Shown: positions 1 through 12,657, numbered from the stretch's first letter. The stretch is DNA of 64,000 bases from Candidatus Kinetoplastibacterium desouzaii TCC079E (GCF_000340795.1 NC_020294.1:1-64000), one strand, 5' to 3'. The notes: generated from the letters alone by a model not told the origin. A program made the numbers and translations.

Positions 1-1431
1 ATGAATGATTTTTGGCTAACCTTCATTACTCATCTCGAAAAGGAGTTGCCTCCACAGCAAATTAGTGCTTGGATAAAACCTCTAGTGCCTATTTCACTTG
101 ATGAGGGAAATGGAGTATTGCATATTTTGGTTCCAAATAGATTTAAGTTAGATTTAGTAAGAAAGAAATTTACTGATAAAATAGAGATTTTAGCATCTGA
201 TTGGTTTAAAAAACCAATCAAGGTTTTGTTTGAGCTACCATCTAATGCAAACAAGTTGAAATATTCACAAAGTATTTCTAATGATTGCGAAAATGCTGAT
301 TTTAAACCAACAAATAATTTTTCTTCTGATGATTTCGTAAATAATTCTAATCATTTAGTTAAAAGTGAGTATGTTGTTCCTGTTGAATCTATTAGTCTTT
401 CTTATGAGAGATCAAAGTTAAATTCTGTACTTACATTCGATAATTTTGTTACAGGGAAAGCTAATCAATTGGCTAGAGCTGCTGCTTTGCAAGTTTCAGA
501 AAATCCAGGAGTTTCTTATAATCCATTGTTTTTGTATGGTGGGGTTGGTTTAGGTAAGACTCATCTGATTCATGCTGTTGGAAATTCCATGATTATTTCT
601 AATAGTAATGTAAAAGTTAGGTATGTTCATGCTGATCAATATGTTTCAGATGTTGTTAAAGCTTATCAAAGAAAAGCTTTTGATGAGTTTAAACGTTATT
701 ATCACTCTCTTGATTTGTTACTGATAGATGACATTCAATTTTTTTCAGGAAAAAATAGAACACAAGAAGAATTTTTTTATGCTTTTGAAGCTATGGTAGC
801 TCAACATAAACAAATTATTATTACCAGTGATACTTATCCAAAAGAACTTTCTGGTATAGATAGTCGCTTAATATCCAGGTTTGATTCTGGATTAACTGTT
901 GCTATAGAGCCACCAGAACTAGAAATGAGGGTTGCTATTTTATTGAGAAAAGCTGGGTTAGAAGGTTTGCCTATGCCTGAAGAAGTTGCTTTTTTTATAG
1001 CTAAGCATCTTCGTAGTAATGTACGTGAGTTGGAAGGAGCATTAAGAAAAGTATTGGCTTATGCCCGTTTCCATGGTCGAGATGTATTAACTGTTGATGT
1101 ATGTAAGGAGGCTCTTAAAGATTTGTTATCTGTTTCTAATGGTCAAATAACAGTTGAAAATATTCAAAAAACGGTTGCTGATTTTTATAAAATTAAAGTT
1201 GCTGATATGTATTCTAAGAGAAGACCTGCAAATATTGCCGTACCTCGTCAGATTGCTATGTATCTTGCTAAAGAATTAACACAGAAAAGTTTGCCTGAGA
1301 TTGGTGATTTATTTGGAGGTAGGGATCATACAACTGTACTTCATGCTGTTAGAAAAATTTCAGAAGCTCGTATAAAACAAACAGATCTTAATCATACTTT
1401 ACATGTTCTGGAACAAACTTTGAAAGGTTAA
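1..1431 (+). CDS. dnaA: Chromosomal replication initiator DnaA
   Basis: AAA+ ATPase that binds DnaA boxes, opens the origin and recruits the helicase. At 476 aa it is of normal length. A helicase-interacting N-terminal domain is followed by a poorly conserved Asn/Ser-rich linker (about residues 85-140). Next comes the AAA+ core, with Walker [10 protein letters not shown] near residue 180 and Walker [11 protein letters not shown] near 240. The C-terminal DNA-binding domain carries the [10 protein letters not shown] signature near 440, so it should recognise the standard box TTWTNCACA. The gene starts at base 1, so its promoter and upstream region are not visible. dnaN follows after 2 bp. Confidence 0.98.
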   Translation: MNDFWLTFITHLEKELPPQQISAWIKPLVPISLDEGNGVLHILVPNRFKLDLVRKKFTDKIEILASDWFKKPIKVLFELPSNANKLKYSQSISNDCENADFKPTNNFSSDDFVNNSNHLVKSEYVVPVESISLSYERSKLNSVLTFDNFVTGKANQLARAAALQVSENPGVSYNPLFLYGGVGLGKTHLIHAVGNSMIISNSNVKVRYVHADQYVSDVVKAYQRKAFDEFKRYYHSLDLLLIDDIQFFSGKNRTQEEFFYAFEAMVAQHKQIIITSDTYPKELSGIDSRLISRFDSGLTVAIEPPELEMRVAILLRKAGLEGLPMPEEVAFFIAKHLRSNVRELEGALRKVLAYARFHGRDVLTVDVCKEALKDLLSVSNGQITVENIQKTVADFYKIKVADMYSKRRPANIAVPRQIAMYLAKELTQKSLPEIGDLFGGRDHTTVLHAVRKISEARIKQTDLNHTLHVLEQTLKG

Positions 1432-1433
1432 AA

Positions 1434-2549
1434 ATGAAATTTTTACAGGCAAGTAGAGAATCTTTGATAAAAACTTTATCTCGTGTAGTTGGTATAGTTG
1501 AAAAACGTAATACTATGCCTATATTGTCTAATATTCTCATAAAAAAAGAAGGTAGTAAGTTATTTTTTATTACTACTGATATAGATGTTCAAATGATGGT
1601 TCATGTTGATTTTGGATATTATGGAGATAGTGATATTATGTCAACTACAGTTGGGGCTCGTAAATTTTTAGAAATTTTAAAAGCTCTACCTGAGATGAGT
1701 GACGTGATTCTTGAATTGTCTTCAGGAAAAATTAATATACTTTCATTGAAAAGTAGGTTTTCTTTGCAAACATTAGATGCCAATGAATTTCCAATAGTTG
1801 CTTGTGATAATAATTGGGATATTAGTTTAGATTTACCTCAGAAGGATTTTAGAAATCTGTTAAATATGGTTTATTTTTCTATGGCTCAACAGGATATTAG
1901 ATATTATTTAAATGGAATGTTATTAGTTTTTGATAATGGAAAAATTATTGCTGTTGCAACAGATGGACATAGATTATCGTATAGTTGTATTGAAACAGAT
2001 AATTTCACAGGATATAAGAAAATTATTATTCCAAGAAAGACAGTATTGGAGTTGCAAAGATTATTACAAGATTCTGATGAAAAGATTTTCCTTGAAGTGT
2101 CTAATACTCAAATTAGATTTTGTTTTCCTGATACAGAATTTATTTCTAAATTAGTAGAAGGAAAATTTCCTGATTTTACAAAAGTAATACCAGTGGATTA
2201 TCATAGAAAATTTTATATAGATAGAGATATCTTACAAGGCGCCTTGATGAGAGTTGCTATATTAACTAATGATAAATTTAAAGGAGTTAAATTTAATCTT
2301 TCTAAGAATTCTCTTAAGATATCTTCGTCTAATTCTGATCATGAAGAGGCTCATGAAGATTTAGAAATAGATTATGAATATGAGTCATTTGATGTTGGTT
2401 TTAATGTAAACTATCTACTTGATATAATTGCTAATGTTAAATCTGATAGTCTAATTTGGTTCGTTAATCCAGATAGCAATTCTTCTGCATTGATAACTGT
2501 ACCTGATAATAATAATTTCAAATATGTTGTGATGCCAATGCGTATTTAA
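1434..2549 (+). CDS. dnaN: DNA polymerase III beta subunit (sliding clamp)
   Basis: Ring-shaped processivity clamp of DNA polymerase III. It is 371 aa, the usual length of about 370, and ends in the typical VMPMRI tail. The region with VATDGHRLS near residue 175 is a conserved clamp signature. It begins 2 bp after the dnaA stop, with a GAAAGG Shine-Dalgarno inside the end of dnaA, so the two genes are translationally linked. The order dnaA-dnaN-gyrB is the standard replication cluster, here without the recF gene that often lies between dnaN and gyrB. Confidence 0.97.
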   Translation: MKFLQASRESLIKTLSRVVGIVEKRNTMPILSNILIKKEGSKLFFITTDIDVQMMVHVDFGYYGDSDIMSTTVGARKFLEILKALPEMSDVILELSSGKINILSLKSRFSLQTLDANEFPIVACDNNWDISLDLPQKDFRNLLNMVYFSMAQQDIRYYLNGMLLVFDNGKIIAVATDGHRLSYSCIETDNFTGYKKIIIPRKTVLELQRLLQDSDEKIFLEVSNTQIRFCFPDTEFISKLVEGKFPDFTKVIPVDYHRKFYIDRDILQGALMRVAILTNDKFKGVKFNLSKNSLKISSSNSDHEEAHEDLEIDYEYESFDVGFNVNYLLDIIANVKSDSLIWFVNPDSNSSALITVPDNNNFKYVVMPMRI

Positions 2550-2609
2550 TATGTATGTAATTGTTGTTTGTTAAATTATTTTAAAGATTGATTGTTAAAA
2601 GATATATAA

Positions 2610-5069
<2,460 letters not shown>

Positions 5070-5081
5070 TTAAAAAAATCT

Positions 5082-5903
5082 CTATTTACATAATATGTTT
5101 TTATTACTTTGAGATATTTGTATTCCTTCTTTTTCTATACATAGGAAGAAATTATTAGTATTATCAGCAAATCCATATACTGGACTCATGCAGTCAGATA
5201 AAACTATTATTTTTTTTAAATCATTTGGTTGAAGATATTTTATAAGGTCTTCTATTGTTTTCTTAACACAGTGACTACTAGCTTCTCCAGCAATAATTAG
5301 CTTGTCAGAGTTTTTTATAAAAGATAATATTTTATTGTTTTTAATAATTTGATTTTTATTATTTGTTAATTCTACAGCACTATATTGTTCTGTTAATGGA
5401 TTTAAACCTTTTAGAAAGAATTCTACATTTTTAATATGAGTTTTTTCCCATTTGAGGCATGATTTACTTATATCTTTATGGATATTATGACCCCAACTGC
5501 CTATTTGGCAATGAATTGGCCAAACAATTAAACCTTGTTTGTATAGAACTTCTATGTTTTTAATATAATTAAAAGCATATTGTTTAAAATTATGATTTTT
5601 AGGAATAATTTTATTTTTTTTTATACTTTCTGAGTTTATTAAAGTAAAAGGTTTAAGTTCTTTCCCATCATATGTTTCCCAAAAGCTTATAAGAGATATA
5701 TCTATTATATGATGAGTATCTAATGTTATGGCTATATTAGAGATATGTTTTATATTTTTATCTATAAATGCTGATAATCTTTGCATGTCATTATCAGCTC
5801 CTTTAATTGGTAGTGCAGGATATTCTTTGATACTATTATTATTTATAGTTGATAAATCACAGAAATCATTTTGAGGATCGATAATTAGTAGATTTATATT
5901 CAT
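5082..5903 (-). CDS. Nicotinamidase-like cysteine hydrolase (isochorismatase fold)
   Basis: Probably hydrolyses nicotinamide to nicotinate in NAD salvage, or a related amide. Visible active-site parts match the nicotinamidase pattern: Asp9 in LLIIDPQNDF, metal ligands Asp62 and His64 in TLDTHH, His131 in WPIHC, Lys165 before the YSAV segment, and the nucleophile Cys212 in GEASSHCVKK. At 273 aa it is longer than typical PncA (about 210 aa), with lysine/asparagine-rich spacers. All key residues are present, so it is likely active. The substrate is inferred from motif order only. It lies 9 bp downstream of topB on the same strand. Confidence 0.75.
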   Translation of the reverse strand: MNINLLIIDPQNDFCDLSTINNNSIKEYPALPIKGADNDMQRLSAFIDKNIKHISNIAITLDTHHIIDISLISFWETYDGKELKPFTLINSESIKKNKIIPKNHNFKQYAFNYIKNIEVLYKQGLIVWPIHCQIGSWGHNIHKDISKSCLKWEKTHIKNVEFFLKGLNPLTEQYSAVELTNNKNQIIKNNKILSFIKNSDKLIIAGEASSHCVKKTIEDLIKYLQPNDLKKIIVLSDCMSPVYGFADNTNNFFLCIEKEGIQISQSNKNILCK

Positions 5904-5912
5904 AATTACACA

Positions 5913-8378
5913 CTAGTTCTTTTTTTCCTTGCGTTTTTCAAATTTAAACTCGATCTTAGAGTCTTTAATTACTAGAAATGCTTTAAATTTTCTATGTGTT
6001 CTTAATGATATAAAACCTTCAAGTAGATCTGTACTATGATTATTTAATAATTTTGAGGCTTGATCTTTAGATATTTCTTGTTGGAGAATATATTTATTAA
6101 TTTTAAAATTGCATTTATTCTCACTGTCTAAAAATTTCTCACATATGTAACTAGTATCACTTTCAAATATAGAATGATTACATTTAGGGCATAATCCTAT
6201 AGGTGTTTGTTCTGATTTGTCTATAGTAAAATTTTCTTTATTTTGTTGATTGTCAAATTCAAATTCTAATTTATAATCTTGGTTTATTTTTAGAATAGCG
6301 GTAAATGGTCTAAAGTTTTTGCTAATAAATCCATCTAATGGTCCAATTTTTTTTGTTTTTATTAGTTCTTCTACTTCTTCTATTTCAAAAGTCCTTCCAC
6401 TAGGGTATTTGCTTATAGAAAAATCACATTCTGTGCATGTATATCTACGATAGTTTTCTTTAACAATACCTTTGCATTTAGGACAGTTGTTTTTTAAAGT
6501 TAAATAGTCCCCAGGAATATTATTGTTTTCGTATTCTTTTGCTTTTTTTACAATATTTTTTGTCATATTTACGATATCAGACATGAAACTAGATCTTTCT
6601 AGTTTTCCTTGTTCTATCTTCTTTAATTTATATTCCCATTCTCCAGTTAACTCTGGTGATGTAAGTTCTTTAATACCTAAACCAGATAATAAAGTTATAA
6701 GTTGAGAGGCTTTGGATGTAGGGACTAAATCTTTCCCTTCACGACGTATGTAATTTTCTGTTAATAATCCTTCAATTATAGAAGCTCTTGTTGCTGGTGT
6801 TCCTAACCCTCTTTCATTTATTGCTTCTTTTAGTTCTTCATCGTCTATAAATTTTCCAGCACTTTCCATAGCTGATAAAAGACTGGCTTCATTGTACCTA
6901 GCTGGTGGTTTTGTACTTAATTGATTATTATTAATAGATTCTGTGATAACTTCTTCATTTTGCTTTATAGAAATTAAATTTATATCATCAGATTCTCTTT
7001 CTTTCCCATATACAGATAGCCATCCTGGATTTATGAGAATTTTCCCTTCAGTTTTAAATGTATAATTTTTTACTTGTGTTGTTCTAATAGTATTGAGAAA
7101 TTCAGCTGCAGGATAAAATATAGCTAAGAATCTTTTTAGTATTAAACTATATAATTTATATTCAATATCATTTAGTTTATTAGGAACTTGAGAGGTTACT
7201 ATTATAGCAAAATGATCAGAAACTTTTTTATTGTCAAAAATTCTTTTATTGGCCTTAACCCAATTGTTATTAACAATGTTTTGAACACAATTAATCAAGT
7301 TATTTTCTATAAAATTAGATTTATTTTGTGATATCGATGACATAATGTCTTTTACAATTGATATGTAATCTTCTGGTAAATATTTAGAATCTGTTCTTGG
7401 ATAAGTTATAGATTTATGTTTTTCATATAATGTTTGAGCTATACTCAGGGTTGTCTTTGCTGAAAAACCAAATTTATTATTAGCATCTCTTTGGAGAGAT
7501 GTTAAATCATATAAACTTGGTGATAGTTGTGATGAAGGGTTAGATATTTCATTAGCTATGCCTATTTGATTTTTACATTCATTGCAAATAAAATCAGCTT
7601 CTATTTTTGACCAAATTCTTGATTCTTTTTTATCTAAGTTTGTTGTATCTTTCTTGAAATTGTTGTCTATCCACTTGGCATTATATACACCTCTATCCGC
7701 TTTAAAAGTAGCTAGTATTTCCCAATAGTCTTTTGGTATAAAGTCTTTTATTATTTTTTCACGATTGCTTACTATAGTAAGTGTGGGTGTTTGAACTCTA
7801 CCAATAGTAGTTTTAAAAAATCCGCCTTCTTTGCTATTAAAAGCTGTCATAGCTCTCGTGCCGTTTATTCCTATTAACCAATCAGCTTCTGCTCTTGATC
7901 TTGCAGCATATTCAAGTGGTTTAAGAAGTTCATCTTTCTTTAAATTATTAAAAGCTTCACAAATGGCATTTTTAGTCATTGATTGTAGCCATATACGGTA
8001 GATAGGTTTCTTGCTTTTAGCAAATTGTATAATATATTTAAATATCAATTCTCCTTCTCTACCTGCATCACATGCATTTATTATGGAATCAATGTCTTTG
8101 CGTTTAATAACTTTGATAAGTTTTTTGAGACGTTCTGACGATTTTTTATCTATTGGAGCAAGGTCAAAAAAATCAGGAATAACTGGTAAATTTACAAAGT
8201 TCCATTTGCCTTTTATTGGATCATTGGAAGCTATAAGACTTAATAAATGTCCTGCACTAGATGTTAATATATAATTATCATTTTCGTATATATCATTTTC
8301 GCGTTTAAAATTTCCAAGTGCTTTTGAAATATCAAGGGCAACTGAAGGTTTTTCAGCAATAATTAACTGTTTTTTCAT
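5913..8378 (-). CDS. topB: DNA topoisomerase III
   Basis: Type IA topoisomerase that relaxes or decatenates DNA by single-strand passage. The N-terminal TOPRIM domain starts IIAEKPSVALDIS and contains NACDAGREGELIF near residue 105. The catalytic tyrosine is in SITYPRTDSKYLP near 335. The C-terminus has two cysteine clusters (CPKC..CTEC near 630-655 and CPKC..C near 745-775), as in long TopB/Top1-like proteins. At 821 aa it is full length for Bordetella-type TopB. It starts at an ATG preceded by an AT-rich gap of over 350 bp shared with the divergent argD-like gene. Confidence 0.95.
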   Translation of the reverse strand: MKKQLIIAEKPSVALDISKALGNFKRENDIYENDNYILTSSAGHLLSLIASNDPIKGKWNFVNLPVIPDFFDLAPIDKKSSERLKKLIKVIKRKDIDSIINACDAGREGELIFKYIIQFAKSKKPIYRIWLQSMTKNAICEAFNNLKKDELLKPLEYAARSRAEADWLIGINGTRAMTAFNSKEGGFFKTTIGRVQTPTLTIVSNREKIIKDFIPKDYWEILATFKADRGVYNAKWIDNNFKKDTTNLDKKESRIWSKIEADFICNECKNQIGIANEISNPSSQLSPSLYDLTSLQRDANNKFGFSAKTTLSIAQTLYEKHKSITYPRTDSKYLPEDYISIVKDIMSSISQNKSNFIENNLINCVQNIVNNNWVKANKRIFDNKKVSDHFAIIVTSQVPNKLNDIEYKLYSLILKRFLAIFYPAAEFLNTIRTTQVKNYTFKTEGKILINPGWLSVYGKERESDDINLISIKQNEEVITESINNNQLSTKPPARYNEASLLSAMESAGKFIDDEELKEAINERGLGTPATRASIIEGLLTENYIRREGKDLVPTSKASQLITLLSGLGIKELTSPELTGEWEYKLKKIEQGKLERSSFMSDIVNMTKNIVKKAKEYENNNIPGDYLTLKNNCPKCKGIVKENYRRYTCTECDFSISKYPSGRTFEIEEVEELIKTKKIGPLDGFISKNFRPFTAILKINQDYKLEFEFDNQQNKENFTIDKSEQTPIGLCPKCNHSIFESDTSYICEKFLDSENKCNFKINKYILQQEISKDQASKLLNNHSTDLLEGFISLRTHRKFKAFLVIKDSKIEFKFEKRKEKKN

Positions 8379-8752
8379 ATAAATTAAAATTGTAATGTAT
8401 TTTTTATATTTAGAATTTTTCTTAACTGTATTTAGAATATTATTGTTTTTTAGAAAAACTGTTAATTTTCTAGAAATTTCTGGAATAGAGTTCTATTATG
8501 TATATATCAATAATAAAGGTTTAGATCAATACTATTGAATTAACTATAGTCATTTTTTTTTTATCAAGAGTATTTTTGTTGTTTATTATGGTATTTTTAC
8601 TATTATTAATACATTATAATTTTTAGTTACTTTTTTTAAAACTGTATTAGAAACTTAGATAATCATCAATTAATGTAGTATTAAGAATTTATTTTTATTC
8701 TGTATGTATTAATATTTTTTATTAATCTTTTATTTCTCCTGGTAACAATTTT
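8379..8752. other. Gene-free divergent spacer between topB and the argD-like gene
   Basis: No ORF or RNA gene can be supported in these 374 bp. The stretch is extremely AT-rich and must hold the promoters of the two divergent genes, but I cannot single out a convincing -35/-10 pair. It contains an approximate direct repeat of AACTGTATT(T)AGAA at 8424-8437 and 8640-8652. Confidence 0.6.
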
Positions 8753-9943
8753 ATGAAATTTGATCAATTTGATTGTAGCTCTCTAATGGAAATTACTCAT
8801 AGACCTGATTTAGTTTTTCTTCAAGGTTCTGGTTCATGGTTAGAGGATAGTAATAAAAAACGTTATTTGGATTTTGTGCAAGGATGGGCTGTGAATGCTT
8901 TAGGTCACTCTGCATCAGAAATGATAACAGCTATAGAGAGACAATCTAAATTATTAATTAATCCATCTCCAGCTTTTTATAATTTGCCATCTATAGAATT
9001 AGCATCACGTTTGACTAGTAATTCTTGTTTTGATAAAGTTTTTTTTGCTAATAGTGGAGCAGAAGCAAATGAAGGAGCTATAAAATTAGCAAGAAAATGG
9101 GGAAAAATTAAGAAGAATGGAGCTTATAAGATAATAACTATGAAAGATAGTTTTCATGGTCGTACTATAGCTACTATGTCTGCATCTGGAAAATTGGGAT
9201 GGGATACAATTTTTGCTCCTCAGGTAGATGGGTTTTTAAAAGCAGAAATTAATAATATAGATTCTGTAGAGTCTTTGATAGATAATGAAGTTGTTGCTAT
9301 TATGTTGGAGCCTATACAAGGAGAGGCTGGAGTAATACCAGCAAGTGATGATTTTTTAAAAAATTTAAGACTGCTTGCTAATAAGAATAATTTATTACTC
9401 ATTGTCGATGAAGTACAAACAGGTATGGGTAGAACTGGAAAGCTTTTTGCTTATCAACATCATAATATTTCACCAGATATTATGACATTAGGAAAAGGAA
9501 TAGGAGGTGGTCTTCCATTGTCAGCATTATTAGCACGTGAAGATGTATGTGTTTTTTCATATGGTGACCAAGGTGGTACTTATAATGGTAATCCATTATG
9601 TACAGCAGTTGGATTGGCTGTTTTTGATACTATAAATGAACCTAATTTTATGAAATCAATTGTCACTAAATCTGAAAGATTGTCAATTGCTTTAAATAAA
9701 TTATCGAATAAATATAATTTATTAGGAGAAAGAGGTAAAGGTCTATTAAGAGCTTTGATACTTAATAGTGATGATGGTAATAATATTGTTGAAATTGCTA
9801 GAAATTTAGAGCCAAATGGTTTGCTTCTTAATTCACCTCGTCCTAACTTATTGAGATTCATGCCTGCATTGAATGTAAAAGAAGAGGAAATTGACTTGCT
9901 AATATATAATTTAGACAATATTTTTTCTAAAATATTGAAATAA
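8753..9943 (+). CDS. argD: Acetylornithine/succinyldiaminopimelate aminotransferase
   Basis: Class III PLP-dependent aminotransferase that transfers an amino group between glutamate and N-acetylornithine (arginine pathway) or succinyl-LL-2-amino-6-oxopimelate (lysine pathway). At 396 aa it is of normal length. Recognisable parts are FFANSGAEANEGAIKLAR near 100, the PLP-phosphate region SFHGRT near 140, LIVDEVQTGMGRTG near 220, and the PLP lysine in LGKGIGGGLPLSAL near 248. Several paralogous class III enzymes share these motifs, so the substrate is inferred. It stands alone as a + strand gene and ends in a hairpin shared with the convergent DsbA-like gene. Confidence 0.85.
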   Translation: MKFDQFDCSSLMEITHRPDLVFLQGSGSWLEDSNKKRYLDFVQGWAVNALGHSASEMITAIERQSKLLINPSPAFYNLPSIELASRLTSNSCFDKVFFANSGAEANEGAIKLARKWGKIKKNGAYKIITMKDSFHGRTIATMSASGKLGWDTIFAPQVDGFLKAEINNIDSVESLIDNEVVAIMLEPIQGEAGVIPASDDFLKNLRLLANKNNLLLIVDEVQTGMGRTGKLFAYQHHNISPDIMTLGKGIGGGLPLSALLAREDVCVFSYGDQGGTYNGNPLCTAVGLAVFDTINEPNFMKSIVTKSERLSIALNKLSNKYNLLGERGKGLLRALILNSDDGNNIVEIARNLEPNGLLLNSPRPNLLRFMPALNVKEEEIDLLIYNLDNIFSKILK

Positions 9944-9956
9944 CATTTTTATAGCT

Positions 9957-9986
9957 CTCTATTAATTTATATTTGAGTTAATAGAG
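9957..9986 (+). terminator. Hairpin between argD-like and DsbA-like genes
   Basis: A perfect 9-bp inverted repeat (CTCTATTAA / TTAATAGAG) with a 12-nt loop, followed on the + strand by GGTATATTTTTTTC. It can terminate argD transcription. It overlaps the last codons and stop of the convergent DsbA-like gene. Confidence 0.6.
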
Positions 9987-10603
9987 GGTATATTTTTTTC
10001 TATACAATATTTTGCAATTAGTTTATTTATTTCTTGTATTGTGGCATTGTATTTGTTACCAGCTAATATTGGTGATGTTAAGTACTTGCCACCAACTATA
10101 AAAACAGGAATTGTTGTTAAGTTACATAATTTTACTAGATTATTATATTTTTTAATTTTAGTTTCAATGCTAAAAGAATTATAAATTTTATTAAACTCTT
10201 CTATAGGTATCCTATTTCTTATTAACCAATTTTTTATTTCTTTGTTTTTTTTAAAGTAATTTTTATTTTTAGAAAGTTCTATGAATATTTCTATATTCAG
10301 ATTTGTTTTTCCTAATTCTTCAATTGTAAAATAAATTCTTTGTAAAATTTGAGAGTGATGATTATTAGCAATAGGAATTCTTTTTAATATAATATTATCC
10401 TGAATATTCTTTTCCCATTCTTGTAAATAAAGTTCCATATTATTACAGTGAGGGCATATATAAGAAAAAAATTCAATTACTTCTATTATATTTTCTTTTT
10501 CTTGTGGAATTTCAAATGTTAATGTTTCATAACTTTTTGCATATACCATGTTTTGAATGAACATAGTAAATATTATATTTAATAGGATTATTTTAGTATG
10601 CAT
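9962..10603 (-). CDS. dsbA: Periplasmic thiol:disulfide oxidoreductase, DsbA family
   Basis: Introduces disulfide bonds into exported proteins. The N-terminus is a signal peptide (hydrophobic stretch of about residues 4-20, ending VYA). The thioredoxin-fold active site CPHC lies at about residues 50-53, inside FFSYICPHC, as in DsbA. The cis-proline loop appears as TTIPVFIVGGKY in the C-terminal part. At 213 aa it is the usual length. In Bordetella-type genomes a SPOR-domain gene lies between argS and dsbA. Here that gene is absent and a 209-bp spacer remains. Confidence 0.88.
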   Translation of the reverse strand: MHTKIILLNIIFTMFIQNMVYAKSYETLTFEIPQEKENIIEVIEFFSYICPHCNNMELYLQEWEKNIQDNIILKRIPIANNHHSQILQRIYFTIEELGKTNLNIEIFIELSKNKNYFKKNKEIKNWLIRNRIPIEEFNKIYNSFSIETKIKKYNNLVKLCNLTTIPVFIVGGKYLTSPILAGNKYNATIQEINKLIAKYCIEKNIPSINSNIN

Positions 10604-10726
10604 ATAAAATAATATTTACTATATTCATTATAATTGCAAAACATATTATGTTTGTATGGTTCTTTTATAATTTACAATTATTTAAATTATGATTTTTTAA
10701 ATAACAGTTGATAGTATATTTACTTT

Positions 10727-10795
10727 TTGTAAAATATAACATATCAAATATTATGCATGTTAATTTTACAAATGATCACAAAAATATTTTGATAT
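10727..10795. repeat. Overlapping inverted repeats downstream of argS
   Basis: Two mutually exclusive foldbacks lie in the argS-dsbA spacer. One pairs TTGTAAAAT (10727-10735) with ATTTTACAA (10763-10771), with inner TAACAT/ATGTTA pairing. The other pairs ATATCAAATATT (10741-10752) with AATATTTTGATAT (10783-10795), leaving one unpaired base. They may form the argS transcript end. AT-rich composition makes chance pairing a real possibility. Confidence 0.35.
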
Positions 10796-10812
10796 ATTTT
10801 AATATATGGGCT

Positions 10813-12510
10813 TTACATCTCTTTTAATGCTGATATTCCTAATAAACTTAAACCATTTTCTAAAACTTGTAATGTTGCGTTTAATAAACGTAACCTTGCT
10901 AATTTCAAATCAATTTGTTCAACTATTACATGTTCTGAGTTATACCAAGTATGGCAATCTGCTGCACATTCTCTGAGCCAGAACGCAATATAATGAGGAG
11001 CTAATTCTTCAGCAGCTTGTTGTATAATTCCAGGAAATTCTGCAAGTCTTCTCATTAAATTAATTTCAGAAATTTGATTCAAAAGCATAATATTTGAATT
11101 TATAATTAATTCTTTGCTAATATTTGCTTTTCTTTGTATAGAATATAGTCTTGCATATGCATATTGTATGTAATAAATAGGATTGTCTTCTCCTTGAGAT
11201 ACAGCCAAATCCAGATCAAAAATAAATTCTGTATCAGCACGTCTTTGTATAAGAAAATAACGGGCCGCATCACATCCAACCCAATTTATTAAGTCACGCA
11301 TTGTGACATAGGTGCCGGATCTTTTAGAGATCTTTATCTCTTCTCCATTACGTATAATTTTAACCATTTTATGTAAAACATATTCAGGATAGTCTTGTGG
11401 TATATCCTTAGACAAAGCTTGTAGACCAGCTCTAACGCGTGCAACAGTTCCATGATGATCACTTCCTTGTATGTTTATAGCTTTATGAAAACCACGATCC
11501 CATTTAGTTTTATGATAAGCAACATCTGGTACGAAATATGTGTAACTACCATCTACACTTTTACGCATGACTCTATCTTTATCATCACCAGTATTTAGGG
11601 AGGTTGTTTTTAGCCATAAAGCACCATCATGTTCATATGTATATCCACTATTTATTAGATCTTCAACTATTTGATTTACTTTGCCTGATGTGTATAAAGA
11701 ACTTTCTAAATAATAACTATCAAAAATAAGGTTAAATGATTTTAGGTCTAAATCTTGTTCTTTGCGTATATAAGCAACAGCAAAATTTTTAATATCATCC
11801 AAACAATTAATATTACCTGTAGCGTAAATTTTTAAGCCATCAACTGTAATAATAGATTCTTTATTTATAAAAGCTTTAGCAATATCTATTATATACTCAC
11901 CACGATAAAGATCTGTATCGTTATATTCTGGATCATTTAAATCAATGTTATTAGCTCTTGCTTGTACACTAAGAGCCAAGTTATTAATTTGATTACCAGC
12001 ATCATTGTAATAAAATTCACTTAGAACATCCCATCCCATTGCTTTATAAATCCTGCAAATAGTATCACCTATTGCTGCTTGTCTGGCATGTCCAACATGT
12101 AAAGGTCCTGTAGGATTTGCGGAGACAAATTCTACTAATATTTGCTTGTTCTTTAATTTATTTTGAGAATGACCATATTTATCTTTTGTTTCTTCTATTT
12201 CATTTATAACTTCTACAATAGATTTATCATTTAGATAAAAGTTAATAAAACCTGGATTTGCTATTTCTATATTCTTTATTATGTTTTTTATATCTGGATT
12301 ATTGTTTAATTGATTTACAATATCTTTTGCTAAATCTATAGGTTTTTTGTTTAGAGTTTTTGCAAGACGCATGGCGATATTAGAGGATATATCACCGTAC
12401 GATTTTATTTTTGGTTTTTCTAAAATTATATCTGTTTTTATATCGTAGTTTAAATTATTGATAGCTGATTTTATAATTTTAGCAAGTTGGTTTTTTTGCT
12501 TTGGAAGCAT
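10813..12510 (-). CDS. argS: Arginyl-tRNA synthetase
   Basis: Class I aminoacyl-tRNA synthetase charging tRNA-Arg. At 565 aa it is full length. The N-terminal Add-1 tRNA-binding domain precedes the HIGH-type motif HVGHARQA near residue 138 (in ANPTGPLHVGHARQ). The KMSKS-type loop is KISKRSG near 395. The C-terminal DALR anticodon-binding domain is visible as the last 120 residues, with HTWYNSEHV. The ATG start is preceded by a short spacer containing a large inverted repeat that probably ends the upstream leuA transcript. Confidence 0.97.
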   Translation of the reverse strand: MLPKQKNQLAKIIKSAINNLNYDIKTDIILEKPKIKSYGDISSNIAMRLAKTLNKKPIDLAKDIVNQLNNNPDIKNIIKNIEIANPGFINFYLNDKSIVEVINEIEETKDKYGHSQNKLKNKQILVEFVSANPTGPLHVGHARQAAIGDTICRIYKAMGWDVLSEFYYNDAGNQINNLALSVQARANNIDLNDPEYNDTDLYRGEYIIDIAKAFINKESIITVDGLKIYATGNINCLDDIKNFAVAYIRKEQDLDLKSFNLIFDSYYLESSLYTSGKVNQIVEDLINSGYTYEHDGALWLKTTSLNTGDDKDRVMRKSVDGSYTYFVPDVAYHKTKWDRGFHKAINIQGSDHHGTVARVRAGLQALSKDIPQDYPEYVLHKMVKIIRNGEEIKISKRSGTYVTMRDLINWVGCDAARYFLIQRRADTEFIFDLDLAVSQGEDNPIYYIQYAYARLYSIQRKANISKELIINSNIMLLNQISEINLMRRLAEFPGIIQQAAEELAPHYIAFWLRECAADCHTWYNSEHVIVEQIDLKLARLRLLNATLQVLENGLSLLGISALKEM

Positions 12511-12583
12511 AGTCGTATATCTTAAAACGTTATGATTATTAAAGAATGTAATAATCTATCTGACATTTGATTTTTATATTTAC

Positions 12584-12630
12584 ATTAAATATGAGTCTAG
12601 ATTTTTAATAATTCTAGACTCATATTTAAT
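12584..12630 (-). terminator. Large perfect inverted repeat between leuA and argS
   Basis: 18-bp perfectly complementary arms (12584-12601 and 12613-12630, core ATGAGTCTAGA / TCTAGACTCAT) enclose an 11-nt loop. It sits 28 bp beyond the leuA stop, in the leuA-argS spacer. The bases after it on the minus strand are A/T-mixed rather than a pure T-run, so it may also be a stabilising or processing hairpin. This is the longest perfect stem I found in an intergenic space of the window. Confidence 0.6.
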
Positions 12631-12657
12631 TATTTTAATTATTGTGCAAATAGTTTT

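Noticed and set aside
1930-2154. A 74-codon frame inside dnaN
   Set aside because: It is wholly within a conserved gene in another frame and has no own signals.
8424-8652. Direct repeat AACTGTATT(T)AGAA in the topB/argD spacer as an operator
   Set aside because: Only two imperfect AT-rich copies, more than 200 bp apart; chance is a sufficient explanation.
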